A stretch of 64,000 bases of DNA from UBA7236 sp035439505 (lineage in GTDB: Bacteria; Bacteroidota; Bacteroidia; Chitinophagales; BACL12). Location of the stretch: contig DAORKJ010000009.1 in the NCBI GenBank assembly GCA_035439505.1, positions 1 to 64,000 on the forward strand, given 5' to 3'. Below, in pieces: positions 54,028-63,051 of the stretch; positions within the stretch are counted from its first letter, which is position 1, and each line of letters begins with the position of its first letter. A program made the translations under genes and the position numbers. The notes beneath the pieces are model-generated. The model was given only the letters and a program-made list of their open reading frames with translations. It had not been told where the DNA came from and searched no databases.

Positions 54028-54058
54028 AAATACTTCTTATGGTATATTAGAAGTATTT
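54028..54058. promoter_or_regulatory. 10-bp inverted repeat upstream of the 76-aa gene
   Basis: AAATACTTCT (54028-54037) and AGAAGTATTT (54049-54058) form a perfect 10-pair stem with an 11-base spacer, followed by T on the plus strand. As DNA it is a candidate operator for the 76-aa gene; as RNA it could be a 5' hairpin or a plus-strand terminator with no obvious plus-strand gene before it. Confidence 0.5.
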
Positions 54059-54207
54059 TTTTGATATTACATCATATACTCATAACTTACTCTTTATTAA
54101 AGGCGAGAAAGGATTTAGAATGATATCTCCACAAACACGCATATGGCACAAGTCATAGTCTTACCTTTTACAAAAAGTGAGTTATTGGTAATAAATAAGA
54201 CACTTTA

Positions 54208-54240
54208 TTTGTCATTTGTAGTGCGCTATACTTAAATTTG
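54208..54240 (+). promoter_or_regulatory. Promoter of the unknown 622-aa gene
   Basis: TTTG (54208-54211), 21-base spacer, TAAATTTG (54233-54240), then about 17 bases to the ATG at 54258: a good Bacteroidota promoter. Confidence 0.65.
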
Positions 54241-54257
54241 GTATAAAATAATACATA

Positions 54258-56126
54258 ATGAGCTCCATCCACAAGCCTGCCTATCAACATTTGGTAGAAT
54301 TTTATCAAACAAAGCTTAGCCATGAATTTCATTACAATTATAAAGAAATACATAACGCTATCAATGAAATTATTGAAACAAAGAACTTTAGTTCAGAGTT
54401 CAAAAGAGACTACTCCAATTTTAAAGAGTATGTCCAGGGGCAAAAAAAGAGCCCAAATGTTAAGTATGTCAACTTCTTATTAGAAATTAAAGATGATGTT
54501 CACTTACATCTTATGATTAATAACCCTCAAATTCATTTCCCGCTTCAAGATAAGTTCTACAAATTGTTCAATTCGAAGCTCAAACTTATTCTGAATAATG
54601 AAAAGAAAGAGTTCCAACATGATACTACCTTTTTTAGCAGGAGGTATAAAATTCACAATAACGATGTAGGAGAGTTTCTTACCGCCTTTCCCACTACAAT
54701 TTGGGCCATAATTGATAAAGAAAGTTATGATCAAGATTATGTATCTGACTTAATTTTAAATAGCTCTGATAGCGCCTCAATACAATCTGTAAAAAAAATG
54801 TCCACTTTTGAACCGAATCAGATAATTTTAGGTCACGCTTTGAGTCCGGTAAGTGATAGCATTTTTTTGCTAATGGAGCTAGGAAGATACTTAAGAATAT
54901 GTCATACATTAAATAAATCACCACGAATTTATTTAACTGATACAAGTTGGGCCAAATACAACTACAGTGTAATTGAATATTTTTCGGACGACCCAGAAAA
55001 AGCAAAAACCCACCTAAATGCCAATTTCAGATTTAGAAAAAAACTATATGGGATGCTTGGCATCGAATGTGAAATTCAAGATCCCAGCAATTTTCTTTCT
55101 TCTGGGGAGGAAATCAAACAACTTGAAAAAACGATTGATTCTTACAACACTTTTGGAAACCTTCTTTTCAATTCTATCAGTAACGGTGAAAGGGGGGTAG
55201 AAAACAAAAAAAGAGTGCTGGATTTTATTGACAAATCCTTGGATAAAAAAATTGATGAGCGCCCAGAAGATGAGTATAATAACGAACTGACCTTTTTAAA
55301 GCTATATCCCGCCATACCATTGGAGGTAATTGATAAAATGTTTTTTATTACCAAAACGGTCCTCAAGAATTATAAGGATATTAATGAACATACATTGAAA
55401 TATGCCTTTTACCAGAGATTTGCTCAGCGAAAATACAGTGGCTGTTTAAAGGTTGGGGTAAGGAGTGAAACCAAATTTGATCAATCTTTTGCTAGAATGG
55501 ATAAATATGAAAACGAACATGCCAAATCTAATGTAAATAATAAATTATATGGGGTCTATCTTGATCATTACTTTTTTTCAAGGCTTGAAAATAATCAACC
55601 GATTGATATTATACCATATACGTTTCCTAGTGGCCGTTTTTCATCAGCCTTTCCTAAAATAGAAGACGCAATTAATAATGCTATACTCTTATGGGATTTC
55701 ATCGATGAAGATAGAAAAAGTAAAGTCAAAAGATTAATTGACAATTTAGAACTCGCTCAATTGGCTATTCAATTTTCCGACTTACTTAGTTTTACATTTT
55801 ATTTCTTTAAGACAAACGTGAAATACTGGGTTGGATTTAACGAAATTTTTCAAGGCAATAATTTTAAGGAATTTACTGACAATATTAAGGCCCACCTAGA
55901 AAGGGAAAGTGAAGTGTTGGAAGCATTTGAATCTGGTATTCTTTCCATCACACAGGACTCTAACACATTAGTGCCATATTTCATGTATCCCTATATGTAT
56001 GCAAATGAAGCTAAAACTAATAGCGAATTTGAGGTGGAATTCAGATTGAAGTATTCTGAATTGATTATTTATACACTTAGGACATTTATTGAAAACATGG
56101 ATAGTCCTAAAGAATACTTACTTTAA
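54258..56126 (+). CDS. Unrecognised 622-residue cytoplasmic protein, first gene of operon with symporter
   Basis: A soluble, Asn-, Lys- and Phe-rich protein without signal peptide or membrane helix. The N-terminal 130 residues look helical. A middle region starts with IILGHALSPVSDSIFLLMELGRYLRICHTLNKSPRIYLTDTSWAKYN (about 189-234). Strand, Gly-His-containing loop, long helix, strand with Thr-Asp: this arrangement recalls Rossmann-like nucleotide-binding (HUP/class I synthetase-like) folds, but it is only a resemblance. Other notable blocks are FYQRFAQRKYSGCLKVGVRSETKFDQSFARMDK (about 385-417) and IIPYTFPSGRFSSAFPK (about 452-468). I cannot name a family. It has its own promoter, and the symporter gene follows after 11 bases, so a shared small-molecule pathway is inferred. 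Confidence 0.85.
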   Translation: MSSIHKPAYQHLVEFYQTKLSHEFHYNYKEIHNAINEIIETKNFSSEFKRDYSNFKEYVQGQKKSPNVKYVNFLLEIKDDVHLHLMINNPQIHFPLQDKFYKLFNSKLKLILNNEKKEFQHDTTFFSRRYKIHNNDVGEFLTAFPTTIWAIIDKESYDQDYVSDLILNSSDSASIQSVKKMSTFEPNQIILGHALSPVSDSIFLLMELGRYLRICHTLNKSPRIYLTDTSWAKYNYSVIEYFSDDPEKAKTHLNANFRFRKKLYGMLGIECEIQDPSNFLSSGEEIKQLEKTIDSYNTFGNLLFNSISNGERGVENKKRVLDFIDKSLDKKIDERPEDEYNNELTFLKLYPAIPLEVIDKMFFITKTVLKNYKDINEHTLKYAFYQRFAQRKYSGCLKVGVRSETKFDQSFARMDKYENEHAKSNVNNKLYGVYLDHYFFSRLENNQPIDIIPYTFPSGRFSSAFPKIEDAINNAILLWDFIDEDRKSKVKRLIDNLELAQLAIQFSDLLSFTFYFFKTNVKYWVGFNEIFQGNNFKEFTDNIKAHLERESEVLEAFESGILSITQDSNTLVPYFMYPYMYANEAKTNSEFEVEFRLKYSELIIYTLRTFIENMDSPKEYLL

Positions 56127-56137
56127 AATATTTAATT

Positions 56138-57526
56138 ATGATACTCGATATTATAGTTGCAATCATTGCAATGCTTTTTTACATTACATTCATTTTTGTA
56201 ACGAGAAGAAATAATACATTCTCAAGTTATTCGGTCGCAGAAAGAAAAATAGGTTTCTGGTTACTCTTTGCTAGTATGTCAGCAAATTATATTGGCCCAG
56301 GGATGACTATTGGACTGGCAGACAAGGGAGCCTCGACAGGGTATTTCACGTTTGCAGTTGCAATTTTTTATGGCATTGGAAAAATGTTTGAAGGGCATTT
56401 TTTTGCGCCTGCGATCCGGAAAAAATTTAACAATGCATATACTCTTGGCGACATTATTGGGGGAGTCAATTCGCATAATAGTAACATTGTTCGGTTTATT
56501 GCAGGGTTGATTTCGTTTGGATTAGTAGTTGGACTAACTACTGTGATGGCTAAAGCAGCAGGAGATATTTTATATGCGTTTCTAGGCGTTCCAAAAATTA
56601 TTGGAACTGTAATTATTACAACAATTGTAATGGGTTATAGCGTATTTGGTGGAATTAAATCAAGTATGCAAACTGATTTAATTCAATTTATTTTATTTGT
56701 CGCTTTAATACCTTTGTTACTTTTACTTTCCATCCTAAATTTTGGGGTTACAAATGAGGCGTTTATTCAACAATCAATAGATTTAAGCTCCTCCTCATTC
56801 AGTTCTATTAAAAATATTGATTTAATAGCATTAATGGTTACATGGTTTTTTGGCGAAATGCTCATTCCTCCAACAATCAGCACAATATTATCTAGTCAAA
56901 GTGTAGCTACTTCAAGGAAAGCATTGGTTTCTTCTGGATTATTTATGATAGCCTGGTTGTTTATAATGCTTTCGCTGGGTGTTGTAGCAAATTTAACATT
57001 AGAGAGCAATTCAATTGGCGAAGCTACTTTACTAAATATTGCAGCAATAAATTACCCTCCTGGCCTCTATGGATTATTTGCTGTTGCACTAGTAGGTGTT
57101 GTAATGTCTTCACAGGACTGTTTGATTAATGGGGCATCAGTAATCTTCTCCCAGGATCTTATTCACCCAATAAAGCAAGTGCCTGAAGAAAAAAGGCTAT
57201 TTTGGTCAAGAATTTCTGGGATTGCAGTTGGTGTTTTGGCTATCCTCTTTGCAAGTTTTATTCCTTCCGTTATTGAATCCTTATTATTTTTTTATTCAAT
57301 TTGGGTTCCTTCAATTTTAGTTGTTGCGATAATTTCTATTTATGGCAAAAAGCACAAATGGTATGCCGCATTTGGTGCAATGATTTTTGGTATTTCAACT
57401 TCAATAATTTGGAATATTACAGTTCTTCATGACAGTTTTCCAACAATAGTTGCAGGTATATTAATTTCTGGGCTGTCATATTTATGCTTGTCAATAATCC
57501 CTTTTAAGCATTTTATAGGGAAATAA
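56138..57526 (+). CDS. Sodium:solute symporter family protein (second copy type)
   Basis: A 462-residue SSS transporter with about 12-13 transmembrane helices. SYSVAERKIGFWLLFASMSANYIGPGMTIGLADKG contains the helix 1-2 unwound region, GYSVFGGIKSSMQTDLIQFILFVALIPLL the SSS signature (helix 5-6), and GLFAVALVGVVMSSQDCLINGASVIFSQDLI the helix 8 sodium-site region, where Ser-Ser is kept. It differs clearly from the 7780-9381 symporter and lacks the hydrophilic insertion. It is the second gene of a two-gene operon with the 622-residue unknown protein. Confidence 0.9.
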   Translation: MILDIIVAIIAMLFYITFIFVTRRNNTFSSYSVAERKIGFWLLFASMSANYIGPGMTIGLADKGASTGYFTFAVAIFYGIGKMFEGHFFAPAIRKKFNNAYTLGDIIGGVNSHNSNIVRFIAGLISFGLVVGLTTVMAKAAGDILYAFLGVPKIIGTVIITTIVMGYSVFGGIKSSMQTDLIQFILFVALIPLLLLLSILNFGVTNEAFIQQSIDLSSSSFSSIKNIDLIALMVTWFFGEMLIPPTISTILSSQSVATSRKALVSSGLFMIAWLFIMLSLGVVANLTLESNSIGEATLLNIAAINYPPGLYGLFAVALVGVVMSSQDCLINGASVIFSQDLIHPIKQVPEEKRLFWSRISGIAVGVLAILFASFIPSVIESLLFFYSIWVPSILVVAIISIYGKKHKWYAAFGAMIFGISTSIIWNITVLHDSFPTIVAGILISGLSYLCLSIIPFKHFIGK

Positions 57527-57539
57527 TTTTAATCAATTA

Positions 57540-58112
57540 TTAATCAGGCGCTTAATTTTAATAAGTTTAGTATAAACTATTTGCCGTCGTTGCTTTTGCT
57601 ACGACTTTAATTCTAGGAACATAAGGAGTTCAACTCCATGCCTTCGAAAAAATCACGCCAAACCAATACAGGAGTAGAGGCTACACCTGTATTGCACACT
57701 TGTGTTTAAGAGTTTGTCATGATTTTACCTCAGTCATGTAGCCTCACACGCAGCCTCCTTTGTCCTCAAGGTAGCTTTACTCATATCGTTCATTCCACTT
57801 CAGTGGCTTCCACAAGCTCCAACTCCCTTTGTGTCATTCTCTCATTTCGTTTCAGCAACCTCGAGTCCACCGGCTGCTGGTTAGTTTAGCTCGCCTGCGC
57901 TGTCGAATGGGCTGCGGGGTTGTCATGGTTTTTGGTGCAAAAACACACGCCAACCCCTTGTGTAGTGCGAAGGCTCGTGCCTTCTGCTACAAAGGTCGCA
58001 ACCGCCTTGCTTGCTGGCAAGGCTCTTTTGCTCCCACCCATATCTCTGCTCGCAGCTCCATTCATTCCGTTGCACTACATTCATTACGCTTTAACGGCGA
58101 GCAAGGATTTTG
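57540..58112. other. Hairpin-dense, GC-richer non-coding block
   Basis: About 570 bases with no credible gene, visibly richer in G and C than its neighbours. At least eight hairpins can be drawn: 57586-57605, 57625-57637, 57664-57694 (nine pairs, mismatch, four pairs), 57718-57738, 57795-57806, 57916-57957 (a seven-pair outer stem GGGGTTG/CAACCCC enclosing GTTTTTG-GTG-CAAAAAC), 57969-57984 (GAAGGC-TCGT-GCCTTC) and 58004-58023 (GCCTTGC-TTGCTG-GCAAGGC). Overlapping plus-strand frames of 92-94 codons here look spurious. It may be a structured RNA, a folded single-stranded DNA site or a non-autonomous mobile unit. Confidence 0.65.
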
Positions 58113-58117
58113 ATAAA

Positions 58118-60070
58118 TTATTTAACTTTTACAAAAGTCAGAGTTTCAAAATTGTTTTCTTGTGTTCTAATTTGAATTGTATAAATACCTACTGGTAAAT
58201 CTGAAATATCAACTTGGCCGCCTTCATTAATAATTGTTGAGCTGATATGCTGCCCAAGAATCGTAAATATATTTACAAATAGTTCCGATGTTTCACTTTC
58301 AGTAACATTGGTTTGTTTAACTGTAATGCTGGTTGAAGCGGGGTTAGGAAATAATTGAAATTTTTCAATCACTTCACCTTCCCTTAAAGATGGATTATAA
58401 GAAAATACGAAGTACCCAACAGAGTATGCTGGTACAGTAACACACATAGCCCCTGAGGGCATATCAACTGGGCAAGCTGTATTATCGATATATGTTGTAT
58501 CAGAATCTAGTTCGTAATAATTTGTTGGTGCAGGAGCATAGCAATCTGAATAGTAATCATTTATATCAAACAATTCTGTGTAGCCAGCAGTCGAGTAAAG
58601 TTGCTCTCCAACAACGCAATGAATTTCGGCATTTGTGCCTGTTAACGACACTGGTATGAGTGTACCAGGACGCACTATAAAAGTCTGCGGTTCATCTTTA
58701 ACATTTGTAAAATAACCGTATACATCACGTTCCAAATCTGACGGATTATAAGGTGTTATAAACATCGTAGGTGGTTGATTGATATTAGAGGCATAAATTG
58801 TTTTATTACTTTTTACATAATTTAAATTGTTTAAATTAAGTTGATTTAGCAATTTATAGGAATGATACAACGTCCGTGGCACATAATTTTTAAAACCAAT
58901 TCCGGAGCAAGAACCACTTAAACCAAGTGCTACCATATCTTGTTTTTTCGCTTTCGTCACCAATTGGATTGAGCTACCACCTAGATAATTTTGAAGTGTG
59001 GTTACTGTTATAAAATTTTCTCGGAATGTTTCATTCTTAATATTATTAAATTTTAATGTGTTTAAATATTGCTCTTGAATTATATAAGCATGCGCAATAG
59101 TATTGTTATATACTTCAAGTCGTATATCTTTATTTACGGCATCAGTATCATCAAAGGAATTGTTATTTTTAATATTCCACTCAGTAATCCATGTTTCTTT
59201 TGGATTTGTTTCGCTTTCTCCAAGAGATAGCTCTCCCGATAAGTCAACCATCCCTTCTTTGTGTCTAGTTTTAATAAATTCATTAAAACTTCCTACAGTA
59301 AAGTAGCCACTTGTCCCAACTATGCCTCGAAAAGCACATTCAAGACGGGTATCTTCCGTAGCATAAGTATAAATAGTTGTAAAATTATCATGAAATTCAT
59401 CATCTGTATCATTATCTAAACAGTTATCACCCTCTACAAGGGGATCATCTAGGCCTAGTGGAATATTGCCCCAGTTAGTGTTAGAATCTGGAACACCATC
59501 ATTTTGGGAAGTATAATATTGATGTGGGATGATGGCATCAAATGCAGATTTTCCTGATTCTAAAGCACCATACTTACTATATACATCTTCATTCCACGAT
59601 GTGCAGGAGCCACCAGCAATAGCGCCCAAAACTAAATCATCTTGTGGTGTGACAATGAACGGCCCAGTATCAACATCTGGGTTTCTTACTGGTATACCAA
59701 TTTTAATATTGTCTAATGTTTCGTCTGCGCGAATCGCTCCTATATAATCATGCTTTTGAAATCCGCCTTCCATTCCTGTCATACCCGCCACCGTCATAAC
59801 TTGTTCTAAATCAAAATCACCAGATGTCGCAAATGCTGAATCGTAATCTTCAGTTCCATTAACATACTCCCAGTAATGTTCAAATGCGGAATTGCCGTCA
59901 TAACATCCAAATCCAATTAAATCATCGAAGATGTCGAAATAACATTCATTCCCAAGTTCTAAACCATATACACTTACGCTGTATTCATTATTTAATTCTT
60001 CATCTTGTAAATAATTAATTAAATTAATAACCTGCATAACAGGTTCACTCATAATATTTACAACATACAT
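58118..60070 (-). CDS. C-terminal part of an interrupted T9SS-secreted glycosidase-like protein
   Basis: 650 residues from the first ATG, but the same frame stays open to 60211, where an in-frame TAA separates it from the upstream gene part. The opening region continues a TIM-barrel: VKIMYVVN..., then SVSVYGLELGNECYF with the Asn-Glu acid/base pair typical of clan GH-A. TWITEWNIKNNNS, later, looks like the strand with the nucleophile Glu. The C-terminal 85 residues are a T9SS type A sorting domain (KFQLFPNPASTSITVKQ ... LFVNIFTILGQH ... DLPVGIYTIQI). Without the upstream part there is no signal peptide, so this piece alone would not be exported. Confidence 0.75.
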   Translation of the reverse strand: MYVVNIMSEPVMQVINLINYLQDEELNNEYSVSVYGLELGNECYFDIFDDLIGFGCYDGNSAFEHYWEYVNGTEDYDSAFATSGDFDLEQVMTVAGMTGMEGGFQKHDYIGAIRADETLDNIKIGIPVRNPDVDTGPFIVTPQDDLVLGAIAGGSCTSWNEDVYSKYGALESGKSAFDAIIPHQYYTSQNDGVPDSNTNWGNIPLGLDDPLVEGDNCLDNDTDDEFHDNFTTIYTYATEDTRLECAFRGIVGTSGYFTVGSFNEFIKTRHKEGMVDLSGELSLGESETNPKETWITEWNIKNNNSFDDTDAVNKDIRLEVYNNTIAHAYIIQEQYLNTLKFNNIKNETFRENFITVTTLQNYLGGSSIQLVTKAKKQDMVALGLSGSCSGIGFKNYVPRTLYHSYKLLNQLNLNNLNYVKSNKTIYASNINQPPTMFITPYNPSDLERDVYGYFTNVKDEPQTFIVRPGTLIPVSLTGTNAEIHCVVGEQLYSTAGYTELFDINDYYSDCYAPAPTNYYELDSDTTYIDNTACPVDMPSGAMCVTVPAYSVGYFVFSYNPSLREGEVIEKFQLFPNPASTSITVKQTNVTESETSELFVNIFTILGQHISSTIINEGGQVDISDLPVGIYTIQIRTQENNFETLTFVKVK

Positions 60071-60211
60071 TATCTTGACCGTTAACCCTGGATTAGCGGT
60101 TTCTATTTGTTCAACTAAGTCTATAAGTTGGTTTATATATAAAGGTTCTTTGTATATTTCGTCGTAAGCTGTATCACTTGGATTATAGTGAGGTTGGTTT
60201 TTCCATTCGTT

Positions 60212-60931
60212 TTAAAAATCAATGAAATTTTCTTTTTGATTGGCTGCTAGCCAAGTACCATCCAAAATAGTATCTGCTTCATAATCATTATATACTTCTA
60301 AGCAAGTCGGACTTGCAAAAGGCAGTGCAGTCTTGTCATAGAACTCAATTATTTCTTCCAAACTAATGCCATTTCCACCATTTTTGAGTAAGGCATATGG
60401 AGTTCCATTATTCGTATTCATTGAACCAAAAGCATGTCTAAATTTACTTGATGAGCCGCCAGGATATCGAAGGACGTTTGGGGCCATTTCAGCTAGTAGT
60501 TCCCAGGGGTTCGTTCCAGTAGCATATTCTACATTATCAGAATCTGAAGCATGCCCAGGCATAAAAAAATCTGCAAGGTTTACTCCATACATTTCATCTG
60601 GTAATTCATTTTGGTGATTAGTAAGTGCAACAATTATGTCACCCGTACCAATTATTCTCCCATTTGCCATTGCTGTATCAATAATGTCATTGATTATAAA
60701 GATGGTATCACCGCCATCTAAATTAACTGCAATAGTATCGCCAAATTCATAAAATGTTGATGAAGTGTCGATAGTCGAGTCAGGAGGACAAAAACTTGGC
60801 AAATAACCGCGCACAGTTACATTGTCCATAGGTCTTATAGAAATAAAACTTGTCAAAAAAACAAACCATAATGATAAAAGCAAAAAACAAGACATTACTT
60901 TGCCTAAATGGGTATTGATTTGGGATTTCAT
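60212..60931 (-). CDS. N-terminal part of the interrupted glycosidase-like protein
   Basis: 239 residues with a long signal sequence (VMSCFLLLSLWFVFLTSFISI). They include the barrel-entry motif GVNLADFF...NPWELLAEMAPNVLRYPGGSSSKFRHAFG; RYPGG with a preceding LR is common in GH51/GH79-like enzymes. The frame ends at TAA (60214-60212) and continues in the same frame as NEWKNQPHYNPSDTAYDEIYKEPLYINQL into the 58118-60211 frame, so a single nonsense codon splits a protein of about 937 residues. A substitution (for example AAA to TAA), a sequencing error or recoding could explain it. The gene is divergent from the gene at 61071. Confidence 0.75.
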   Translation of the reverse strand: MKSQINTHLGKVMSCFLLLSLWFVFLTSFISIRPMDNVTVRGYLPSFCPPDSTIDTSSTFYEFGDTIAVNLDGGDTIFIINDIIDTAMANGRIIGTGDIIVALTNHQNELPDEMYGVNLADFFMPGHASDSDNVEYATGTNPWELLAEMAPNVLRYPGGSSSKFRHAFGSMNTNNGTPYALLKNGGNGISLEEIIEFYDKTALPFASPTCLEVYNDYEADTILDGTWLAANQKENFIDF

Positions 60932-61051
60932 ACAATTGGGTTTAAAAGTGAAAGATTAACAAATATAGTAAAAATTATATTTTGATTCTAATTGCATTTA
61001 TTTCATAAACGACTGAATATCAATTAGATACAACATATATCAATTTTTTGG

Positions 61052-61059
61052 TAATTTTG
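61052..61059 (+). promoter_or_regulatory. -7 box of the propeller-like T9SS gene
   Basis: TAATTTTG, an exact TAnnTTTG match, 11 bases before the proposed TTG start at 61071. Confidence 0.5.
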
Positions 61060-61070
61060 AATAACTTATT

Positions 61071-63026
61071 TTGCGATTTAAAAAGTACATATGTATTGTT
61101 TTACTGAGCACCTGCCCCTATTTATCATCGGCACAGGGTGCTGATTTATTATGGCAAAAGAGTTTTGGTGGGGCACAGACTGACATAGGGTATAGCGCCT
61201 GCAATGCCGTTGATTCTGGTTACATAATTGCGACAACTACATATTCATCAGACGGAGATGTATCAGAAAACGCCGGCCTCAGAGACTTTTGGATTATAAA
61301 CTCTGATTTATCAGGGAATATCATTTGGCAAAAAAATTATGGAGGTTCATCACTTGAGGAGCTAGGAGCGGTGCTTAAAACGTCAGATAGCTGCTATGTT
61401 TTTGGGGGTACTTCTTATTCCTCAGATGGCGATATTGGTCTCAATTTCGGTGGTTCTGATTGTGTTGTTATGAAACTTAGCAAGGAAGGGGAAATCTTAT
61501 GGCTGCATGTTTTTGGGGGTAGTAAAAATGATTGGCTTACATCTATAATTCAAACCATTGACGGGGGTTACATTTTTACAGGACATAGCCGTTCTGATAA
61601 TGGAATTTTTGCAGACCATTCCGGTTCCACAGATTATCCAGATTTAATTGTAGTGAAATTAAACAGTTTAGGTGAATTGGAATGGTCAAAAAGCTATGGC
61701 GGGATTAATTCTGATGAAGGAAATGCAGTAATACAAACAACTGAACTTGATTATGTTGTGGTGGGCTATACAAGTATTTGGGAGCCAACTTTTGATTTTG
61801 ATTATTGGATTTTGAGAATTGATGTAGATGGTAATATTATTTGGGATAAAAAATATGGAGGGACTAAACAAGATTATGCTTTTGCGGTTGCAGAATTATA
61901 TTCTAAAAACCTGATTGTAACAGGCGAAGCTTGGTCAGACGATGGCGATATTTCAGATTCACATGGTTTACAAGAAGCTTGGACAATTTTACTTGATGAA
62001 GTTGATGGAGAAATTATTTGGAAGAAATCTTTTGGAGGCTCTTGTGCTGAAACTGGTAGAGATATACTAATGCATGCTGATTCTACTATTTCAATAATTG
62101 GTTCGACATGCTCACCTGATGATGGCGATATATTAGGTCACCATGGTGATTTTGGTTATTCAGATTATTGGATTTTTAATATTGATACTATAGGAATAAT
62201 TAGGTGGCAACAATGTTTTGGTGGCACCGAAACAGACCAAGCATACAACGCATCATTAACGCTAGATACTTCAATTTTAATAACAGGCTCTGCTAGATCA
62301 AACGATTTTGATATTACTGACCATCATTCGGGTGATGATGCATGGACAATTAAGATTAAGAATGCTTGCAACGCTATGAAATACTATCCCGATCTAGATG
62401 ATGATGGTTTTGGTGACATCGCAAGTATGTATATATATAGTTGCAATGATTCGATTGGATTCGAAAGTAATAATTTAGATTGTAATGACTCAATATTCTC
62501 TATAAATCCTTCGGTAAAGGAAAGTTGTAATTATTTTGATGATAATTGCAATGGGTTAATTGATGAAGGCTTTGCATATTTGCATACGTTTGAAGATTTT
62601 GACGGTGATGTATTTGGTAATGAAAACATAGATTCAATTTCCTGTGTAATTCCTGAAGGATTTGTTTTAGATAGTACGGATTGTGATGACAACAACGCAG
62701 CCATATATCCAGGTGCTGTTGAGCTTTTAAACGGATTAGATGACGACTGCGACCAGATTGCAGATGAAGGCTTAGCAATCGACAATCAAGAGCAATTTGA
62801 TTTTTCAATATACCCAAACCCAACTGACAATTTTGTAACAATCATTAATGACTTAAATTTAACTGCAACTGTTCAAGTATTTAACAATGTCGGGCAAGCA
62901 GTAATAGCAAATAAAGAATTTCATGGGAATGAAATTTTATTGTTCGAAAACCTTCCGTCTGGAATTTATTTAATTGAAATAACTACGAGCAATAAAAAAG
63001 AATCCATAGTGTTAATTCGTAATTAA
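61071..63026 (+). CDS. T9SS-sorted protein with seven WxKxYGG repeats and MopE-like motif
   Basis: A 651-residue secreted protein. No ATG fits: an in-frame TAA at 61062 limits the start to TTG (61071) or ATT (61068), giving the signal peptide RFKKYICIVLLSTCPYLSSAQ. Residues 26-430 hold seven repeats of about 55 residues. Each begins with a Trp-x-(K/H/Q)-x-(F/Y)-Gly-Gly motif: LWQKSFGG, IWQKNYGG, LWLHVFGG, EWSKSYGG, IWDKKYGG, IWKKSFGG, RWQQCFGG. That is the number expected of a seven-bladed beta-propeller. Residues 440-570 have Asp/Cys-rich metal-binding repeats of the MopE type (DLDDDGFGD, CNYFDDNCNGLIDEGF, DGLDDDCDQIADEG-like). The last 75 residues are a T9SS type A sorting domain (FSIYPNPTDNFVTI ... 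LPSGIYLIEIT). Confidence 0.85.
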   Translation: MRFKKYICIVLLSTCPYLSSAQGADLLWQKSFGGAQTDIGYSACNAVDSGYIIATTTYSSDGDVSENAGLRDFWIINSDLSGNIIWQKNYGGSSLEELGAVLKTSDSCYVFGGTSYSSDGDIGLNFGGSDCVVMKLSKEGEILWLHVFGGSKNDWLTSIIQTIDGGYIFTGHSRSDNGIFADHSGSTDYPDLIVVKLNSLGELEWSKSYGGINSDEGNAVIQTTELDYVVVGYTSIWEPTFDFDYWILRIDVDGNIIWDKKYGGTKQDYAFAVAELYSKNLIVTGEAWSDDGDISDSHGLQEAWTILLDEVDGEIIWKKSFGGSCAETGRDILMHADSTISIIGSTCSPDDGDILGHHGDFGYSDYWIFNIDTIGIIRWQQCFGGTETDQAYNASLTLDTSILITGSARSNDFDITDHHSGDDAWTIKIKNACNAMKYYPDLDDDGFGDIASMYIYSCNDSIGFESNNLDCNDSIFSINPSVKESCNYFDDNCNGLIDEGFAYLHTFEDFDGDVFGNENIDSISCVIPEGFVLDSTDCDDNNAAIYPGAVELLNGLDDDCDQIADEGLAIDNQEQFDFSIYPNPTDNFVTIINDLNLTATVQVFNNVGQAVIANKEFHGNEILLFENLPSGIYLIEITTSNKKESIVLIRN

Positions 63027-63051
63027 TTGGAAACATTATTTTTAATAGCCA

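Noticed and set aside
57612..57640. Possible tRNA fragment (TCTAGGAACATAAGGAG... resembles an anticodon stem followed by a T arm), which would mark attR of the mobile element
   Set aside because: The apparent T arm GGAGTTCAACTCC has too short a loop for a tRNA, and the sequence does not match the tRNA-Glu 3' end at 45811-45846.
57540..58112. Integron attC array
   Set aside because: The hairpins do not carry the RYYYAAC/GTTRRRY core pair (GCTTTAACG near the right end is off by one base) and there is no tyrosine integron integrase in the window.
57829..58198. Plus-strand reading frames of 92-94 codons in the hairpin block
   Set aside because: They overlap each other in different frames, are rich in Cys, His and Arg, show no domain, and are explained by the GC-richer structured sequence.
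58118..60931. Frameshift as the cause of the split glycosidase-like gene
   Set aside because: Both halves are in the same reading frame; only an in-frame TAA separates them, so no indel is needed.
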